A DNA stretch of 64,000 nucleotides from Symbiodinium kawagutii (GCA_009767595.1 VSDK01018343.1:67033-131032), one strand, 5' to 3'. Numbered from the stretch's first letter, positions 30,979 to 42,077 are shown. A program made the numbers and translations. Notes: generated by a model from the letters alone, not told the origin.

Positions 30979-31335
30979 TTGGACGACAAAGTTATGGCGA
31001 TGAACAGCCAGGGGCCCGAGTTATCGGCAGCCTTTGACTTGGATGGATCACCGTGTTCGATCACAGCTGTAGAAGCGCAAACCCTGAGGCTCCAACAAGG
31101 TTTCGCTGCTTTCCAGCTGGCGGCGACAAAAGAATGGACCTGGGGCGGCCCGTCATCCATGAATGGAGCTCAGCGTCACCAGTTTGCTGGATATGTCACT
31201 CCTGATGTTGATCCGTATCATCCATACAACTCTGAGGTTTTAGGACTTCAGGCTGGAAGGTTCAAAGTTCACAGGTTCGTGTTTGGATCTATCCGGATAG
31301 TCGCTTTCAAGTCATGGTCCCTGGTTACATCTTGA
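30979..31335 (+). CDS. Diverged RCC1-like fragment (tentative)
   Basis: A plus-strand open frame of 118 codons with exon-like GC: ELSAAFDLDGSPCSITAVEA, LRLQQGFAAFQLAATKEWTW then GGPSS. The stretch GFAA......W.WGGPSS recalls the repeat unit of the RCC1-like gene 350 bp downstream (FAAILADGSVVTWG....GG), but on the opposite strand. The minus frame is open too (31160-30948). Could be an RCC1-family relic or an exon of an unrelated protein. Confidence 0.35.
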   Translation: MDDKVMAMNSQGPELSAAFDLDGSPCSITAVEAQTLRLQQGFAAFQLAATKEWTWGGPSSMNGAQRHQFAGYVTPDVDPYHPYNSEVLGLQAGRFKVHRFVFGSIRIVAFKSWSLVTS

Positions 31336-31688
31336 CCCCGAGCATGCCCTTTTGCCAATCCAGCCCTTACAATCCAGGCAGCACAAACCAACTAGGCTGA
31401 TGCAAACCTCCTACCACATAAAATGGCGAATATGATATGACTAGTTTGATTATAAGCAATGCTAAACCATAAGTAGAATATAATTAAGTTAAGTGGATAG
31501 CAACCTTGACAAATACCCGTCCAAAAACATCTTGTGAAAACAAATATAATGGAAGGCCCTGCAATTGAGAGTAACCCGTGATGGTCGAATTATGATGAAT
31601 TATGTCCCCGCAGTTTCGACGTTTCCCAGTTGCATTCGGGCGTGACAGGTGGGCTTGAAACTAATTTCCATTTTCGACTCGCACATCT

Positions 31689-32810
31689 CTAAAGGAATTG
31701 GAACTCGTGCTGGGCTCCGCTACAGTCACCACCGTTCTCTGCATGGCCCCATGTCACAACACTTCCATTGGCCAAGATTGCCGCAAAAGCATAGCCTGTG
31801 GTATTGATCTCCTGAACATTCCTCAACTGATCCTGGACACTGGAACTGTCACCACCATTGTGTGGACTGACCCATGTCACGACACTTTCATCAGCCAAGA
31901 TTGCAGCAAAAGCAGAGCCTGTGGAATGAATGTGCTGAACCCTCCTCAGTTGATTCCAGACCCTAGAGCTGTCACCGCCATGGCCTGCATTGCCCCATGT
32001 CACCACACTTCCATCAGCCAAGATTGCAGCAAAAGCAGACCAAGTGGCACTAATCTGCTGAGCATTCCTCAACTGATCCCGGACTCTGGAGCTGTCACCA
32101 CCGGTTTGTGCTCTGCCCCATGTCACGACACTGCCATCAGCCAAAATTGCAGCAAAAGCAGAGTGTGTGGAACGAATCAGCCGGACATTCCTCAACTGAT
32201 CGCGGACACTGGAACTGTCACCGCCGTTGTCTGGACTGCCCCATGTCACGACACTTTCATCAGCTAAGATTGCAGCAAAAGCAAAGGTACCCCTCGAAGC
32301 ATGTATCTGTTGAACATTCCTTAATTGATCCTGGACTTCAGAGCTGTCACCACCAGCGTTTGAATTGCCCCACGTCACAACACTTCCATCAGCCAGTATT
32401 GCAGCAAAAGCCATTCTTGCCGCATGAATCTGTCGAACATTTTTCAGCTGATCTTGGACCCTGGAAATGTCGCCACCATAATCAAACCAAGTGACAACTC
32501 GAAACCCTCCTCCACACCACATCGCGAAGGATCTTTCCGTTGCAGTTATCTTTGGCTGCTGTGCAACTGCAGTGATGGCGTCTCCATCGTGCAGCTCTGC
32601 AACTTCGAGAGATTCCGTTGGATCGAGAAGGCGTCCATCAGGCGCAGCAAGCCCCATGAAACGTCGACCGAAAGACCCTTGCACTGCCTGTTTCACGTCC
32701 CCAATGGTGCCAAACCCAGAGACGGACACCGTTGCGCACTGTCCGCTGGGCAAAAATGCGCATGAAGCTGCACGGTCGCCACACGGCGGCGTTGGCCGAT
32801 CTTCGTCCAT
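31689..32810 (-). CDS. Ubiquitin-like plus RCC1-like repeat protein
   Basis: Intronless ORF of 373 codons, the longest clearly coding frame left of 54 kb. Residues about 1-90 form a ubiquitin-like or effector-type fold segment (VSGFGTIGDVKQAVQGSFGR, then LLDPTESLEVAELHDGDAIT). From about 95 to 365 there are six to seven repeats of about 46 residues, each with FAAILADGSVVTWG, then GGDSS.V.DQLRNV..I. RCC1-type repeats build beta-propeller blades; this family is highly expanded in Symbiodinium and often named after HERC2 or UVR8, but its substrate is unknown. The last repeat degenerates (GGDCSGAQHEFQFL*), so the C-terminus may be truncated. A family C element sits 40 bp upstream of the ATG. Lack of introns suggests retroposition. 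Confidence 0.9.
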   Translation of the reverse strand: MDEDRPTPPCGDRAASCAFLPSGQCATVSVSGFGTIGDVKQAVQGSFGRRFMGLAAPDGRLLDPTESLEVAELHDGDAITAVAQQPKITATERSFAMWCGGGFRVVTWFDYGGDISRVQDQLKNVRQIHAARMAFAAILADGSVVTWGNSNAGGDSSEVQDQLRNVQQIHASRGTFAFAAILADESVVTWGSPDNGGDSSSVRDQLRNVRLIRSTHSAFAAILADGSVVTWGRAQTGGDSSRVRDQLRNAQQISATWSAFAAILADGSVVTWGNAGHGGDSSRVWNQLRRVQHIHSTGSAFAAILADESVVTWVSPHNGGDSSSVQDQLRNVQEINTTGYAFAAILANGSVVTWGHAENGGDCSGAQHEFQFL

Positions 32811-32849
32811 GCCGGGCTGAGCAGCCTATTTTGAGTCAAGATATGTAGC

Positions 32850-32943
32850 CTGGGTGGTGGTTTGAAGCCCTATGAAAAATATGAGTCAACCAACCATTTG
32901 TTGTTGATTATTAGTGAAAATAAAAAATGTTTGAAACCACCAT
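32850..32943. mobile_element. Family C element upstream of RCC1-like gene
   Basis: cctgggtggtggtttgaagcc to tgtttgaaaccaccatg; the right CAACCAG is lost. It lies in the promoter or 5' leader position of the RCC1-like gene. Confidence 0.7.
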
Positions 32944-33990
32944 GTGTAACAATTGTTGAGTTGAGCTATGTACGTGTGCTAGAGCTGATCTTGGATGAAC
33001 TGAGCCATGACTTCGACGGACCCGAAAGCCTCACATGTTGGCCTCATGCCGCCCCATTGATCCCTGATCCGGGCCATAGGACAGACGTCAAAGGGAACAC
33101 ATCATGGACCTGTCAGCAATGGTGTACACCCGTAGAGCTCAATGCTGTACAATGTGTAAGTTTTTAATTTGCCCGGGAGTAGATAGCGGCTGGATATCTC
33201 GATGTGTCCAAACAAATATGGATCGTATATCAAGCATACCCTTACCATGCTTCTCTAATCTGGTGTTTCTTTAAATGAACAAGGAAACATCACTAAATAT
33301 CTAGGATCCTGGCAGGGTGCCCTAGGAATCATGCCGGACTTGTCCAAGTTCTCAATGAATCCAAATCCCCCTTTATTCCCCCAGCCAAACCCCAAAACAA
33401 AGTCCACCAATTCAAACATGTTTAAAACATGAACATCAACTCTACAACATCAAAGGGCAAGAGTCCAACAAATGTATGGACATCACACCATAACAATATC
33501 TTTCAGTGGCTCTGATGAAGCTGTTTGCATGAGGCATTTACAATGATGATGTAAATGTGGGTAAAGGCAGATGATGGTAGATCATAAGTATGATAAAAAA
33601 CAATCCCCCAGTTTCACCAAACATAGTTGGTGATCTACCAACTGGTTGTTTGATCAATATGGATCTCACGTTAGTACATAAATGTGAATCTTGCACTAAA
33701 AATAGTCAACAAAGTAAATATAATGTATCCAACATGAATACGACAGTCACAATCATCTCTAGTAGAAATGTCATCCAATAAGAAACCCTTCACATGACTA
33801 ATTAGATGCAAACAAATTTCCAAACTGCAACTCACAGCTTTGGAACGAGTACCGGCGACACAAATGTTCCAAGCAACTGGTCCATTCCTCTAGCAGTGAA
33901 AACTAAGAATGGTAAACTCCAACCATAGTGGTTCAAACCACCGGGTTTCTAGGTAGCAAGCAGTACCCAACCAGCCGCCATCACCCTCAA
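32944..33990. other. Intergenic or intron stretch
   Basis: AT-rich, few repeats, no recognised exon. Confidence 0.4.
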
Positions 33991-33991
33991 C

Positions 33992-34087
33992 CCCTGGGAG
34001 TCCAGGGCGGTTAGATGCCAACTTCGCGAGATCCACGGATTCATCCTCCATGAACTCCAGATATTCCTGGCGCGCGGCCACCGTTGT
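33992..34087 (-). CDS. Probable exon, TVAARQEYLEFMEDE
   Basis: 32 codons, phase 0: TTVAARQEYLEFMEDESVDL then AKLASNRPGLPG. Acceptor gcgacag, donor GGG/GTTGAG. Acidic, helix-prone, clearly protein-like. On the same strand and between the BAH-like and AAA+ exons, so possibly ORC1 linker; no motif confirms it. Confidence 0.5.
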
Positions 34088-34513
34088 CTGTCGCAAGCTG
34101 CGGTACCGTTGTGACGGAATTCTGGGTGCGCCATGGATGCAAAAATTTGCGGAAAAATCTAATGATCGCTATGATATTAGTCGAGGGATCCAAATCATGA
34201 TTGCTTCAAAAGCCATTTTTGGTAGCAAAACATCCACTATCTGCGTTCCATGGATCCGTAATGTTAAGCCGGAGCAGTAGCAGTAACAAGGAAACAACCT
34301 CAAGGTTGAGGATTTCCGGACACAGTTGCTCTGGAACCAAATAGTTTGAAGAGTCTGAAGTCTGGTGCCAAAGAACTACCTGTCACTGTATCACAAAGAG
34401 CTGCTGCTTGTTCTTTGGTCAGTGATTTATCATACATCTATCATGTGCATATTATGTGTCATGATGGATATTCAAGGTCAACAAATATCACGCTTAAATT
34501 CCCGGTTGATTGA

Positions 34514-34619
34514 CTGGTTGGTGGTTGAACTACCCCTATGAAAGATATGCTTGTCAACCAACCATTTGTTAACAGTTACATCTGGGAAAATAAGAAATGC
34601 TAATCAAACCCCCAACCAG
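34514..34619. mobile_element. Family C element
   Basis: ctggttggtggttgaactacc to atcaaacccccaaccag, 106 bp, with gtcaaccaaccatttgtt inside. Confidence 0.8.
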
Positions 34620-35002
34620 TAGTTGCTTAACCAGTATTATCAGTATTATTGTTGGTTGGATTATAAATGGTTACCACCCCTAAAAAATCACCAGCCAGTT
34701 GATTCTTAGTTCGTGCTCATGTCACTGAAAAAAGACACGCATTGAAGCTGGACTTGGAGGTGGTTTCATTCCAGGTGTATGACACTGGTTGTCAAGGTTG
34801 TATCGTCATGCACGGAACCAAAACATTCAAGAGGGTTATATAGATATTGGCTGAAGCTATGAGCATCATGATGGTTATAGACATAGATATATAGATATCG
34901 GTTGAATCCAATCATGAAGCTTCAGTAAGAATTCCAAAATGTCGTCCCAGCTGAGATTTCAGGCTGCATTTGTCAAATATCTCCCATTTGAGATTGCAAT
35001 AG

Positions 35003-35102
35003 GGTGTTTCTCGAAATAGGGACCTCAAATCATCCAGTTTATTGTATTCATTTATAGTAATGAAGCATCCATTCTTTGGGCTCCCTACTTTGAGAATATC
35101 CC
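35003..35102. mobile_element. Family B element
   Basis: ggtgtttctcgaaataggg and ctccctactttgagaata. Confidence 0.65.
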
Positions 35103-35143
35103 CCAATCATCCCTGCCGTTGCACATCCAGCCTCCTCGGAAAG

Positions 35144-35250
35144 CACCACCACTTTCTGCAGCATGGTTGACATGGGCAGCTCGAGGCACTGGCGACAAAG
35201 CACACGGGCCGTGGAAATTCATCCAGCGGGACAAGGGCTACACCGGGGTA
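35144..35250 (+). CDS. Possible exon, plus strand
   Basis: After acceptor catccag the plus frame reads PPRKAPPLSAAWLTWAARGT then GDKAHGPWKFIQRDKGYTG before GTAAAC (possible donor). Protein-like, unrecognised. Its right end lies in the left arm of the inverted repeat at 35240-35302. Confidence 0.35.
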
Positions 35251-35302
35251 AACTGCACAAGTTCGCCAAGTTGGCTTTCAACTCGCGCAGTTTACCCGGT
35301 GT
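35240..35302. repeat. 16-17-bp-arm inverted repeat
   Basis: acaccggggtaaactgc and gcagtttacccggtgt differ by one base in length, around a 30-base loop. Confidence 0.85.
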
Positions 35303-35365
35303 ACTATAGGGAGATGTGGGTAGCTATATACCGGGAGTAGCTATATACCAGGTACCGCAGATATG

Positions 35366-35467
35366 GGTGATTCTCAAAATAGGGAAAACCCACATTTGTG
35401 GGTGGTTTATTACTACAAACGACTGATACTGGATGATTCATAGGGTCCCCTATGGTGAGAAACCACC
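35366..35467. mobile_element. Family B element
   Basis: ggtgattctcaaaataggga and ggtcccctatggtgagaaacc; complete. Confidence 0.75.
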
Positions 35468-35783
35468 AATTAAGCTGACAAAAGGACAACTGGCGGTACG
35501 CGCCAGAATGTAACCCCAATTTTGTCGGGCTGTCCACAAGCAGGATAGTTTTCCCTGAGCATCCCATTACCGTCTCTAAACAACAGCAATCTCGGAGGCA
35601 AGCAAGCACCTGCGGTAAGCTTTGATGAAAAAAAAGATCTACCCTGCCATGGCAACCATTAACAATCAGTTATCATCAGTACACATCATGAATCATTCAT
35701 CATTTCATGAAAGATTCATATATCATCAGTATGCATCAATAAATCATTCATGAACCATCCGTGAATCCTTGATGCTTCATGGC

Positions 35784-35844
35784 TGCAATTTTGCCCAAAA
35801 GCACCTCCCTGCTATCGACCAGTTCACGCTCTTCAAGGACCTCC
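35784..35844 (-). CDS. BAH-like exon, second half of domain
   Basis: After acceptor ccgcag the minus strand reads EVLEERELVDSREVLLGKIA, resembling the end of BAH domains (EvF.S...d.v....i.GK..V). The donor is GC (GCA/GCCATG). The plus strand across 35786-35903 is equally open (AIDQFTLFKDLPAVAEIAWR then SHDADMKTTW, donor AG/GTTAGC), so one of the two is a shadow. I favour minus because it continues the BAH series, but only moderately. Confidence 0.4.
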
Positions 35845-36142
35845 CTGCGGTGGCAGAAATCGCTTGGAGATCCCATGATGCGGACATGAAAACCACTTGG
35901 AGGTTAGCACCCCAAACTGCTCGGAACTGGTGACATTCACCAGGATTCTAGGGGCTAGTTCAACTTCCTTATTATATTTGGTGATTTACCCGCAGTTCAC
36001 TGAGTTTCTGAGTCTTTTCAGGCGCGAGTCCCACAACTCTGGAGTTCGATCTTCAGTTGAGTTTCTGGCAAAGTGTTACGACACGACTGAATTTGAGCTC
36101 TAAACAATCAAGAACAAGTGCTTCCAAAAGCACTGACTTTTT

Positions 36143-36702
36143 TCATGCTATACCTCTTGGCTGTTGACTGTTGGATTCATGATGTGAGGAGTGCTGGGTA
36201 TTGGTTGGCAAGGTGGAAAAAAGTATGCCCGTAGAGAGTTTACGCCCAGAGTGATTTGTGGATTCCCCACTCAGATGACAACTATAGGATGGTAAGCCTA
36301 AGATAAGCTGTCTTGTCTTGACAAACCTACACCAATACATGCATAGACTGCATAGACATCTCAGCCCCATGTACTCCTGGGATGTGTTGATACTATGATT
36401 CCATGGTCAAGAAGCCTCAGCAAGTGCGACCTGCTTGCTCTTCTAGATCACATGTGCGCTGTCGCCCCCAGGAGACTTGATTTCACCTGTCAATTGGGTT
36501 TCATGGCAACAAAGTTTAACGGCAAAAACAAACATTTCGTTCCAGGAGTGCAAACAAAACATTGCACACAAGGAATATGTATCTCTATATCTATATCTGT
36601 ATATATACATATATCTGTACACATGCATCTACTGTAAATCGAACTACGCGTTAATAACATTGCGATACAGGTGGCTGTCGCTGGATCAACAATTCTACCA
36701 AT
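36143..36702. other. Intergenic or intron stretch
   Basis: Short frames on both strands; a ctatatctatatctgtatat microsatellite at 36580-36620. No exon recognised. Confidence 0.4.
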
Positions 36703-36775
36703 GAACGAACCAACCAGCCAGCCAGCCAACCAACCCACCAACCAGCCAACCAACCAACCAATCAACCCACCAATT
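36703..36775. repeat. (AACC)n tetranucleotide repeat
   Basis: aacc/ccag units with few interruptions; open as Gln/Pro/Thr or Gly/Trp peptides that are repeat artefacts. Confidence 0.9.
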
Positions 36776-36899
36776 GTTACAAAATCCAATGAATGGTTAT
36801 CAACAGCTCACCATCACATCCAAGAAAGTCCCATGTACTTCCACATACTAAACTAGTATCCTATCATATCCTATCTGTCTTCAATGTAGCTCAGTCTCC

Positions 36900-37870
36900 T
36901 CCAACCTGACTGCCACGGGTCACTGCCTACTGAAACATCTGAGCTGCATCTCCCAGCGACTCAGAAGATGTCTGACAGCGGCAGGGGGTGGTTGGTGCGG
37001 ACCAAGGTTGCATGTGTTGATATAAACATATAAATATATATGTTGTATATACATGTTGAAATATATACATACAAATATGTATAGATATAAGTGTGTTTAT
37101 ATACATGTATATATATATATAAATTCTTTTGATTGATGTGTGTATTTGAACGCGGGCAAAACATGGCAACACCATGATAAGTTCCCATAAACAATATGAA
37201 AGACTCATTTAGACCAAGACCTTTGGCAGCATGCCATGTGATCGATAATGAAACCATGATGCAATGATAGATAAATAAATATATATATATATATTTGTAT
37301 ATATACATATATACATGGTTGAACAGTAAAATCGTAATCAACCATAAGATTATATATAAATATATCGATTTATATGAACCATAGTATTCAACTGCATACA
37401 TATCAAAAACTGTGTGAACTTGCATATGGTTGAAGAAGTGTTGATCCACAATGGTTACAGGTAGGGGTCGCAAATAGGGGATGCTAAAGGGTTTTCTCAC
37501 GCCGAAAGACCATCATTAGACATGGCTGCCCATCATTATCATTAATTAACCATGGTTAGCCATAGACTGTTGGCTACCTCTGGTCAGTAAAACCAGCCAA
37601 GAGGATTCTGGTAATTTTGCACTGGAAGAGGTACCAGATTACAGATTTCAATCTTCCAATTCACACGTGTGAAGGCTGATTCCTGGCATTGCAAAGCCGT
37701 CAAGTCAAACCGGTTGTCAGACTCTTTGTTGCAAACTCGCTGTCAAACAAGTTACAATTTCACAAAGCTTCAGCAGAAAATGTGGCTTTTGGGCCAATAC
37801 TCTGGTGAATATCCTCCAAATGACCAGTCAACCTCCACTTGCCCCACAGTCACACCACGGAATTGATCAA
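36900..37870. other. AT-rich intron-like stretch
   Basis: Several TATA-type dinucleotide tracts (37020-37130, 37280-37370). Long AT-driven minus frames, not protein-like. A patch at 37620-37800 is open on plus (GQYSGEYPPNDQSTSTCPTV), unrecognised. Confidence 0.4.
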
Positions 37871-38054
37871 TGGTGCAGTTTGTGTTGACCTGTAGGAATC
37901 TGTAGAGGTGAACCTCTACTCGGACGTGCAGTTGGGAATATAACCATGGTTATCAAGCCTGTAAGGTAGCTGAACTGACCCCTGTAGCCATGGTTCGTTC
38001 CCATGGCTATGATCCTTGGGGATGCCCCACCCTGCTCCCTGCAGATCAACTCAC

Positions 38055-38098
38055 AACTTGTCAAGCACCGTGGCCTCAATGTCATCTTCAGCTCCTTC
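38055..38098 (-). CDS. Short acidic exon in BAH-like gene
   Basis: Between acceptor gatag and a canonical GTGAGT donor the minus strand reads EGAEDDIEATVLDK. Position between the VGD and EVLEERE exons suits the acidic loop of a BAH domain; evidence is position plus good splice sites. Confidence 0.4.
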
Positions 38099-38161
38099 CT
38101 ATCATCCTGGCACCACGAGCCGCGGCTGGCACGCTGAAATGCAGCGATGTCACCAAAAGGG

Positions 38162-38254
38162 GGTCTCTTCAACTGAGGGTACCCCAAAAAAGGTGGGTTT
38201 ATTGCTAATCATGATCAAAAAAGGATGATTTAGGGGTCACCTGTTTTGAGAAAC
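38162..38254. mobile_element. Family B element
   Basis: ggtctcttcaactgagggta and ggtcacctgttttgagaaac; diverged. Confidence 0.6.
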
Positions 38255-39044
38255 GGTCATATGGATATTACACAGGGCCTGACATGACTAATTTCCCCTT
38301 CTTTAATTAGCGTCTGAATACAATGCGAGCACGTTGAAATATTATTCTGAGCATAGAGGTTGATACACCGAGGTCTTGCAAGGACAAACCCACCACTCCA
38401 GTATGGGTTGGTGAGAGGTGTATATCTTTCATGTGATTCATGGTTTCCAGAACATTGATCTGATAAGGGCACTAATTAGACATTACTCACCGAGCAAAGA
38501 GTATGCAAATCAAAGCATTGTAACTGATGATACTTGATTGGACGGTTGATTCAAAAGTCACATTGGAGTCTACTTGTCACCATGGCCCCTCATCATGGCC
38601 AACCACGTGGATGACCATCGAGGTCCATGATCCCCCATACAAACACCCAGGGACCCAAGCAACTAACAGCAACCTTTATCATTGGTGGCTGTATGGGGAT
38701 CGCCAGGGAGTCTATCATCAAATAACCGCCGTCTACAACTATTCTGATAACGAATCTGGCAAGTGAACAGAAGGGGGTAGAAGCAAGTACACAGAGCCGG
38801 GAAAAGAACAAGCGCAACCCCGAGTTGACCAAACATGCTTGATACTTTTGTGCTTCCTGTAGATCAGTAGGTCGTTTGTCATGATTCAATATAAACAAAG
38901 TGTGCTTGTTGGCATGTAAGACACACATCTGTTGATAGTTTCATGAGCAAAGAAAGTGGAACTGCACCACACATCTGTCCCCTGTGAGATGCTACCAGGT
39001 GCCATGCCCTTGGCGCCCTGGCCCTGCCCTTGGCCCTTGCCCTC
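38255..39044. other. Intergenic or intron stretch
   Basis: Minus frame at 38600-38720 (PWVFVWGIMDLDGHPRGWP) was examined as the WFYRPEE part of a BAH domain and not accepted. No other exon seen. Confidence 0.35.
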
Positions 39045-39113
39045 CTGAAAGAACTGGCAGATCTCTCCAATGACTTTGCCCTTGCCCAGCTCGGCCTCTA
39101 TGATGTCGCCCAC
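39045..39113 (-). CDS. BAH-domain exon, VGDIIEAELGKGKVIGEI
   Basis: 23 codons after acceptor gtgcag: VGDIIEAELGKGKVIGEICQ then FFQ. BAH domains, protein-interaction modules of chromatin proteins and of ORC1's N-terminus, have vGD.v......yigkI..ife. The frame stays open to both sides (upstream SEGTWVQ; downstream EGKGQGQGQGAKGMAPGS), so borders are estimates: a GA donor follows FFQ, or the exon runs into the Gly-Gln-Lys tail. Confidence 0.6.
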
Positions 39114-40002
39114 CTGCACCCAGGTCCCCTCTGAAACGCTTGTTATCAATGTCGCGTGTGTCACAAATACCCTCTGGCAAATTAAATGAGAAGGGGAAAA
39201 TCCACCATTCCAGCTGGTTTTACCTATAAAAATTGTGATTTTAGCTTCCAAGTCAGTTTATCAGAGTGTATAGAAAACGAAACTAGCTATGTCAGAACAG
39301 AAAGATGTTTGCACAATTGCATAAATTGATTCCTGTACTTGCACATTCTGCATAATCAAATATTTGGAACCTATGCAAGCATGCTTGATTGTACTGACAT
39401 CTGTGGCCGCGCATGCAAGTATCTATCTATATATATATATTGCATTACAAACTCGTTCAAACTCATGTCTAGCTATATACTGAAAGTAGATGTTGCATTT
39501 TATAAGATGGGCATGTGTACAAATAAGCCAACAAGTACGCGTCATCTGCCTAGTCAGGGGCTCAGAAATCAAATAAAAAACAACTCCAACTTTGATTGAT
39601 GATAGACCGTTTCAATCTGCAACCAAAAGACCTATCTGTACAAGCAGATTGTGGGACAGGCATTGCTGCGACACAAAGAAACACACACACACACATGTAT
39701 ATATCCAAGGATAGCTTCATATAGCTTCATGCTTGGGACTTGAACTTTGAACCAGAACAGTCCAGAGTTGATGCATCTCCATGGCTTCAGATGCCAAGCT
39801 GGCCTAACATTCAACCTTCTCTAACAAGCACATGACACTGGATGCGCATGCACCTGGTCACAAGTCGGATGAGTGCCGCTCAACTTTATATCGCTATGGA
39901 TCAATGTCAATCAACCAACTAATGTGGGAAAATCACCAAGAATCGTAGGGAAAACGATGATTATCCAATCATGATGGTTAAATGACTTGTGAGGACCAGC
40001 AA

Positions 40003-40144
40003 TCAAAGGGAAATCAACCAACTATGATGGTCAATCAACCAACTATAATCACCAACTAATGTGGGAAAATCACCAACAATCATAGGGAAAACATGGGAAA
40101 ACAGCCTGGTTAACGTGTCTTCCATTCGCATTCTACCCGCTGTC
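40003..40144. mobile_element. Decayed family A-like material
   Basis: aaccaactataatcaccaac, gtgggaaaatcaccaacaatcatagggaaaac occurs here and at 39915-39965, matching the interior of family A without its ends. Confidence 0.5.
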
Positions 40145-40222
40145 CCTTGAAACGCAGCGCATCTTCGGTGCCGCCTCGATGGTCCACTCCTTGCGTCCTG
40201 ATGTTGGCGACAACCCCGGAAC
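40145..40222 (-). CDS. Probable exon upstream of BAH exon
   Basis: The minus frame reads VPGLSPTSGRKEWTIEAAPK then MRCVSR, followed by a GA dinucleotide donor and soon a stop. Acceptor cggcag. It precedes the VGDIIEAEL exon in the same direction, and W.I.....M..V suits the start of a BAH fold. Likely the most 5' exon visible of that gene. Confidence 0.5.
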
Positions 40223-40786
40223 TGCCGGCCGATCAACCAGCTCACCATGACCAGCAGCTGGAATTCATGATCGTTGATGATGGCATGTTTGCCATCATTA
40301 AGCATCTTTAATCAACTATTCCCATATAGACTATATGAAGCAGTAGCCCGAATCACGAAATTTTTCCCTGTTTGAAGCATCATAGCAACAAGCAGCCAAT
40401 TGGCCCAAGCATGAATTAGCCATGAAATGAACCAGCGCAAAAGGAGACTCCACGCATGGTCATCGGGACATATGGGCAATCATTATTAACCATTACATGT
40501 CACAATCAGCCATTACTAATGGTCAATAAGCATAGTGTGATGGTCAATTAATTAACCATGTCAATCGTTAATAACCATCACATCAAATTTTATTAATCGC
40601 TATGAGTTAATCAACTATTATCAACAATTATTCACCATCAAAAAATAAAACTGTTCAGAAGGACAGCCAACAACTTGACATGTTCAGGGTCTGCAGAGTC
40701 GCTATCAAGTTATCGCATGACTCCGCGGTCCCGCCATGCCAATGTAAGGCTGTCCTTAGCGATTTGGCTCAAAGTGGATAACCAGT
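40223..40786. other. Intergenic stretch
   Basis: taaccat/attaatca repeats at 40480-40640. At 40752-40774 lies a weak look-alike of the dinoflagellate spliced leader (see rejected list). No exon. Confidence 0.4.
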
Positions 40787-40906
40787 TGGCTATGGGTCAA
40801 TACTAACCAACTAACAATCCTGGGGGATAATCACCAACAATCATAGAGGAAACAGCCTGGTTAATGATGGGGAACCAGGGGTACAGGGTGAACTGACCCA
40901 CAGCCA
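40787..40906. mobile_element. Family A element with GT duplication
   Basis: Ends tggctatgggtcaa and tgacccacagcca, 120 bp, GT on both sides (40785-40786, 40907-40908). Confidence 0.85.
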
Positions 40907-42077
40907 GTTGGGGGCCACAAATTGCTAAGATCACTGTCCAACGGGATCCAAGTTGGGAAGTGTTGCAGACTTTGAGCACTGCATTGTCTGACATCATTCA
41001 AGAATAGCTGATGTGAGCAGAGCCAACCGGCGAGATATGACAAAAGTCAGTAAGTCTCCTAGTCCTCAGCTTCCCAAACCATGGGGCAGCGGCCCTTTTC
41101 GTCCCAGGACAATCCCAGGCTTATCATGAATTATCCATCCTGCTGATCGCCCATTCGACCAGCTAATCTGCAGAATCTCAGCTCAGCTTGGGGGTTCTGA
41201 CATCGGGAAAGGACCCCAAATGCTCCGTGTATGGTATATTAACGATTGCTTACCTACATTTGGGTCATTTCATAGCAGGTGAATGTTAGTAAATACGAGT
41301 AAATATGCCATACATGGAGTGTCTGGGGAGTAGCTTCAACCTGCACAGCGGCTGTCAATCAGTTTTTTTTTCACTACAGCCAACGCCACTCAGTCGGCGA
41401 AATGAAGCTGCTACTGCGATCTGTGACATGCTGCAGCATAGTCATGGCTGGTTGTTCACCAAGCCACGGATTGCTATATCATGTAAACATATGCCAATAT
41501 ACATGTCTATTTCTAGTTTCACACAAACATGTAATTATCCACAAGTATTTTGAATATAAAACAAAGCACGTTTGATCACAAATTAGGTATATATATATAT
41601 ATATAATTGTACATTTATGTATCTATATATATATATACATATATCAAAATCAAAATATCTATATATTATACATATACAAGACGCATGTATCTAAGATCAT
41701 AGGCAACATAGCAACTCTCTTGGAATAGCCGATCTGCCCTGCCAGGTGTTGCAATGCTCAGCAACTCATCGGTTGGAGAGCTGACCTGGCATCGAGGGGT
41801 GCCATGGCTGCCACGTATCAGTTGGCCACGTGTAGGGTGAATGCAATGGCTGAACCAGTAGATGTCCTTGGCCCCAAAAACCATCATCTTCATAGGTTAT
41901 AACCCATATTTTGAGGGTAAAAACCTACTTTTTTTAGGGTTTTGGTTGCTCATGGTGGTTGGTGTTTCAACCTTTTTTGGCCTTTGCAATGCGACGGGCA
42001 GCTGCCTACATACCCAGCACTGAATTCAGAAAGCACCATGAGACATCAGCAAAGGCAAAACAACAGAAAGTATAAGA
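40907..42077. other. Intergenic stretch with repeats
   Basis: TA microsatellite at 41586-41665. 41216-41340 (ccgtgtatggtatatt..tacatttgggt..ccatacatggagtgtc) resembles 42400-42490, suggesting another dispersed repeat. 41876-41945 is copy 2 of the repeat at 30118-30200. Confidence 0.45.

Noticed and set aside
31698..32820. Plus-strand frames opposite the RCC1-like gene (Cys/His-rich)
   Set aside because: Shadows of the repeated minus-strand gene; their repeats mirror the sense repeats.
36490..36856. Gly/Trp/Leu- and Gln/Pro-rich frames
   Set aside because: Caused by the (AACC)n tract.
37020..37500. Long minus open frame rich in Tyr and Ile
   Set aside because: Driven by TATATA tracts; no protein-like composition.
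40752..40774. Look-alike of the dinoflagellate spliced leader (ttagcgatttggctcaaag)
   Set aside because: It needs one deletion and one insertion relative to the leader's 3' half, and no gene follows. Not enough for a relict leader.
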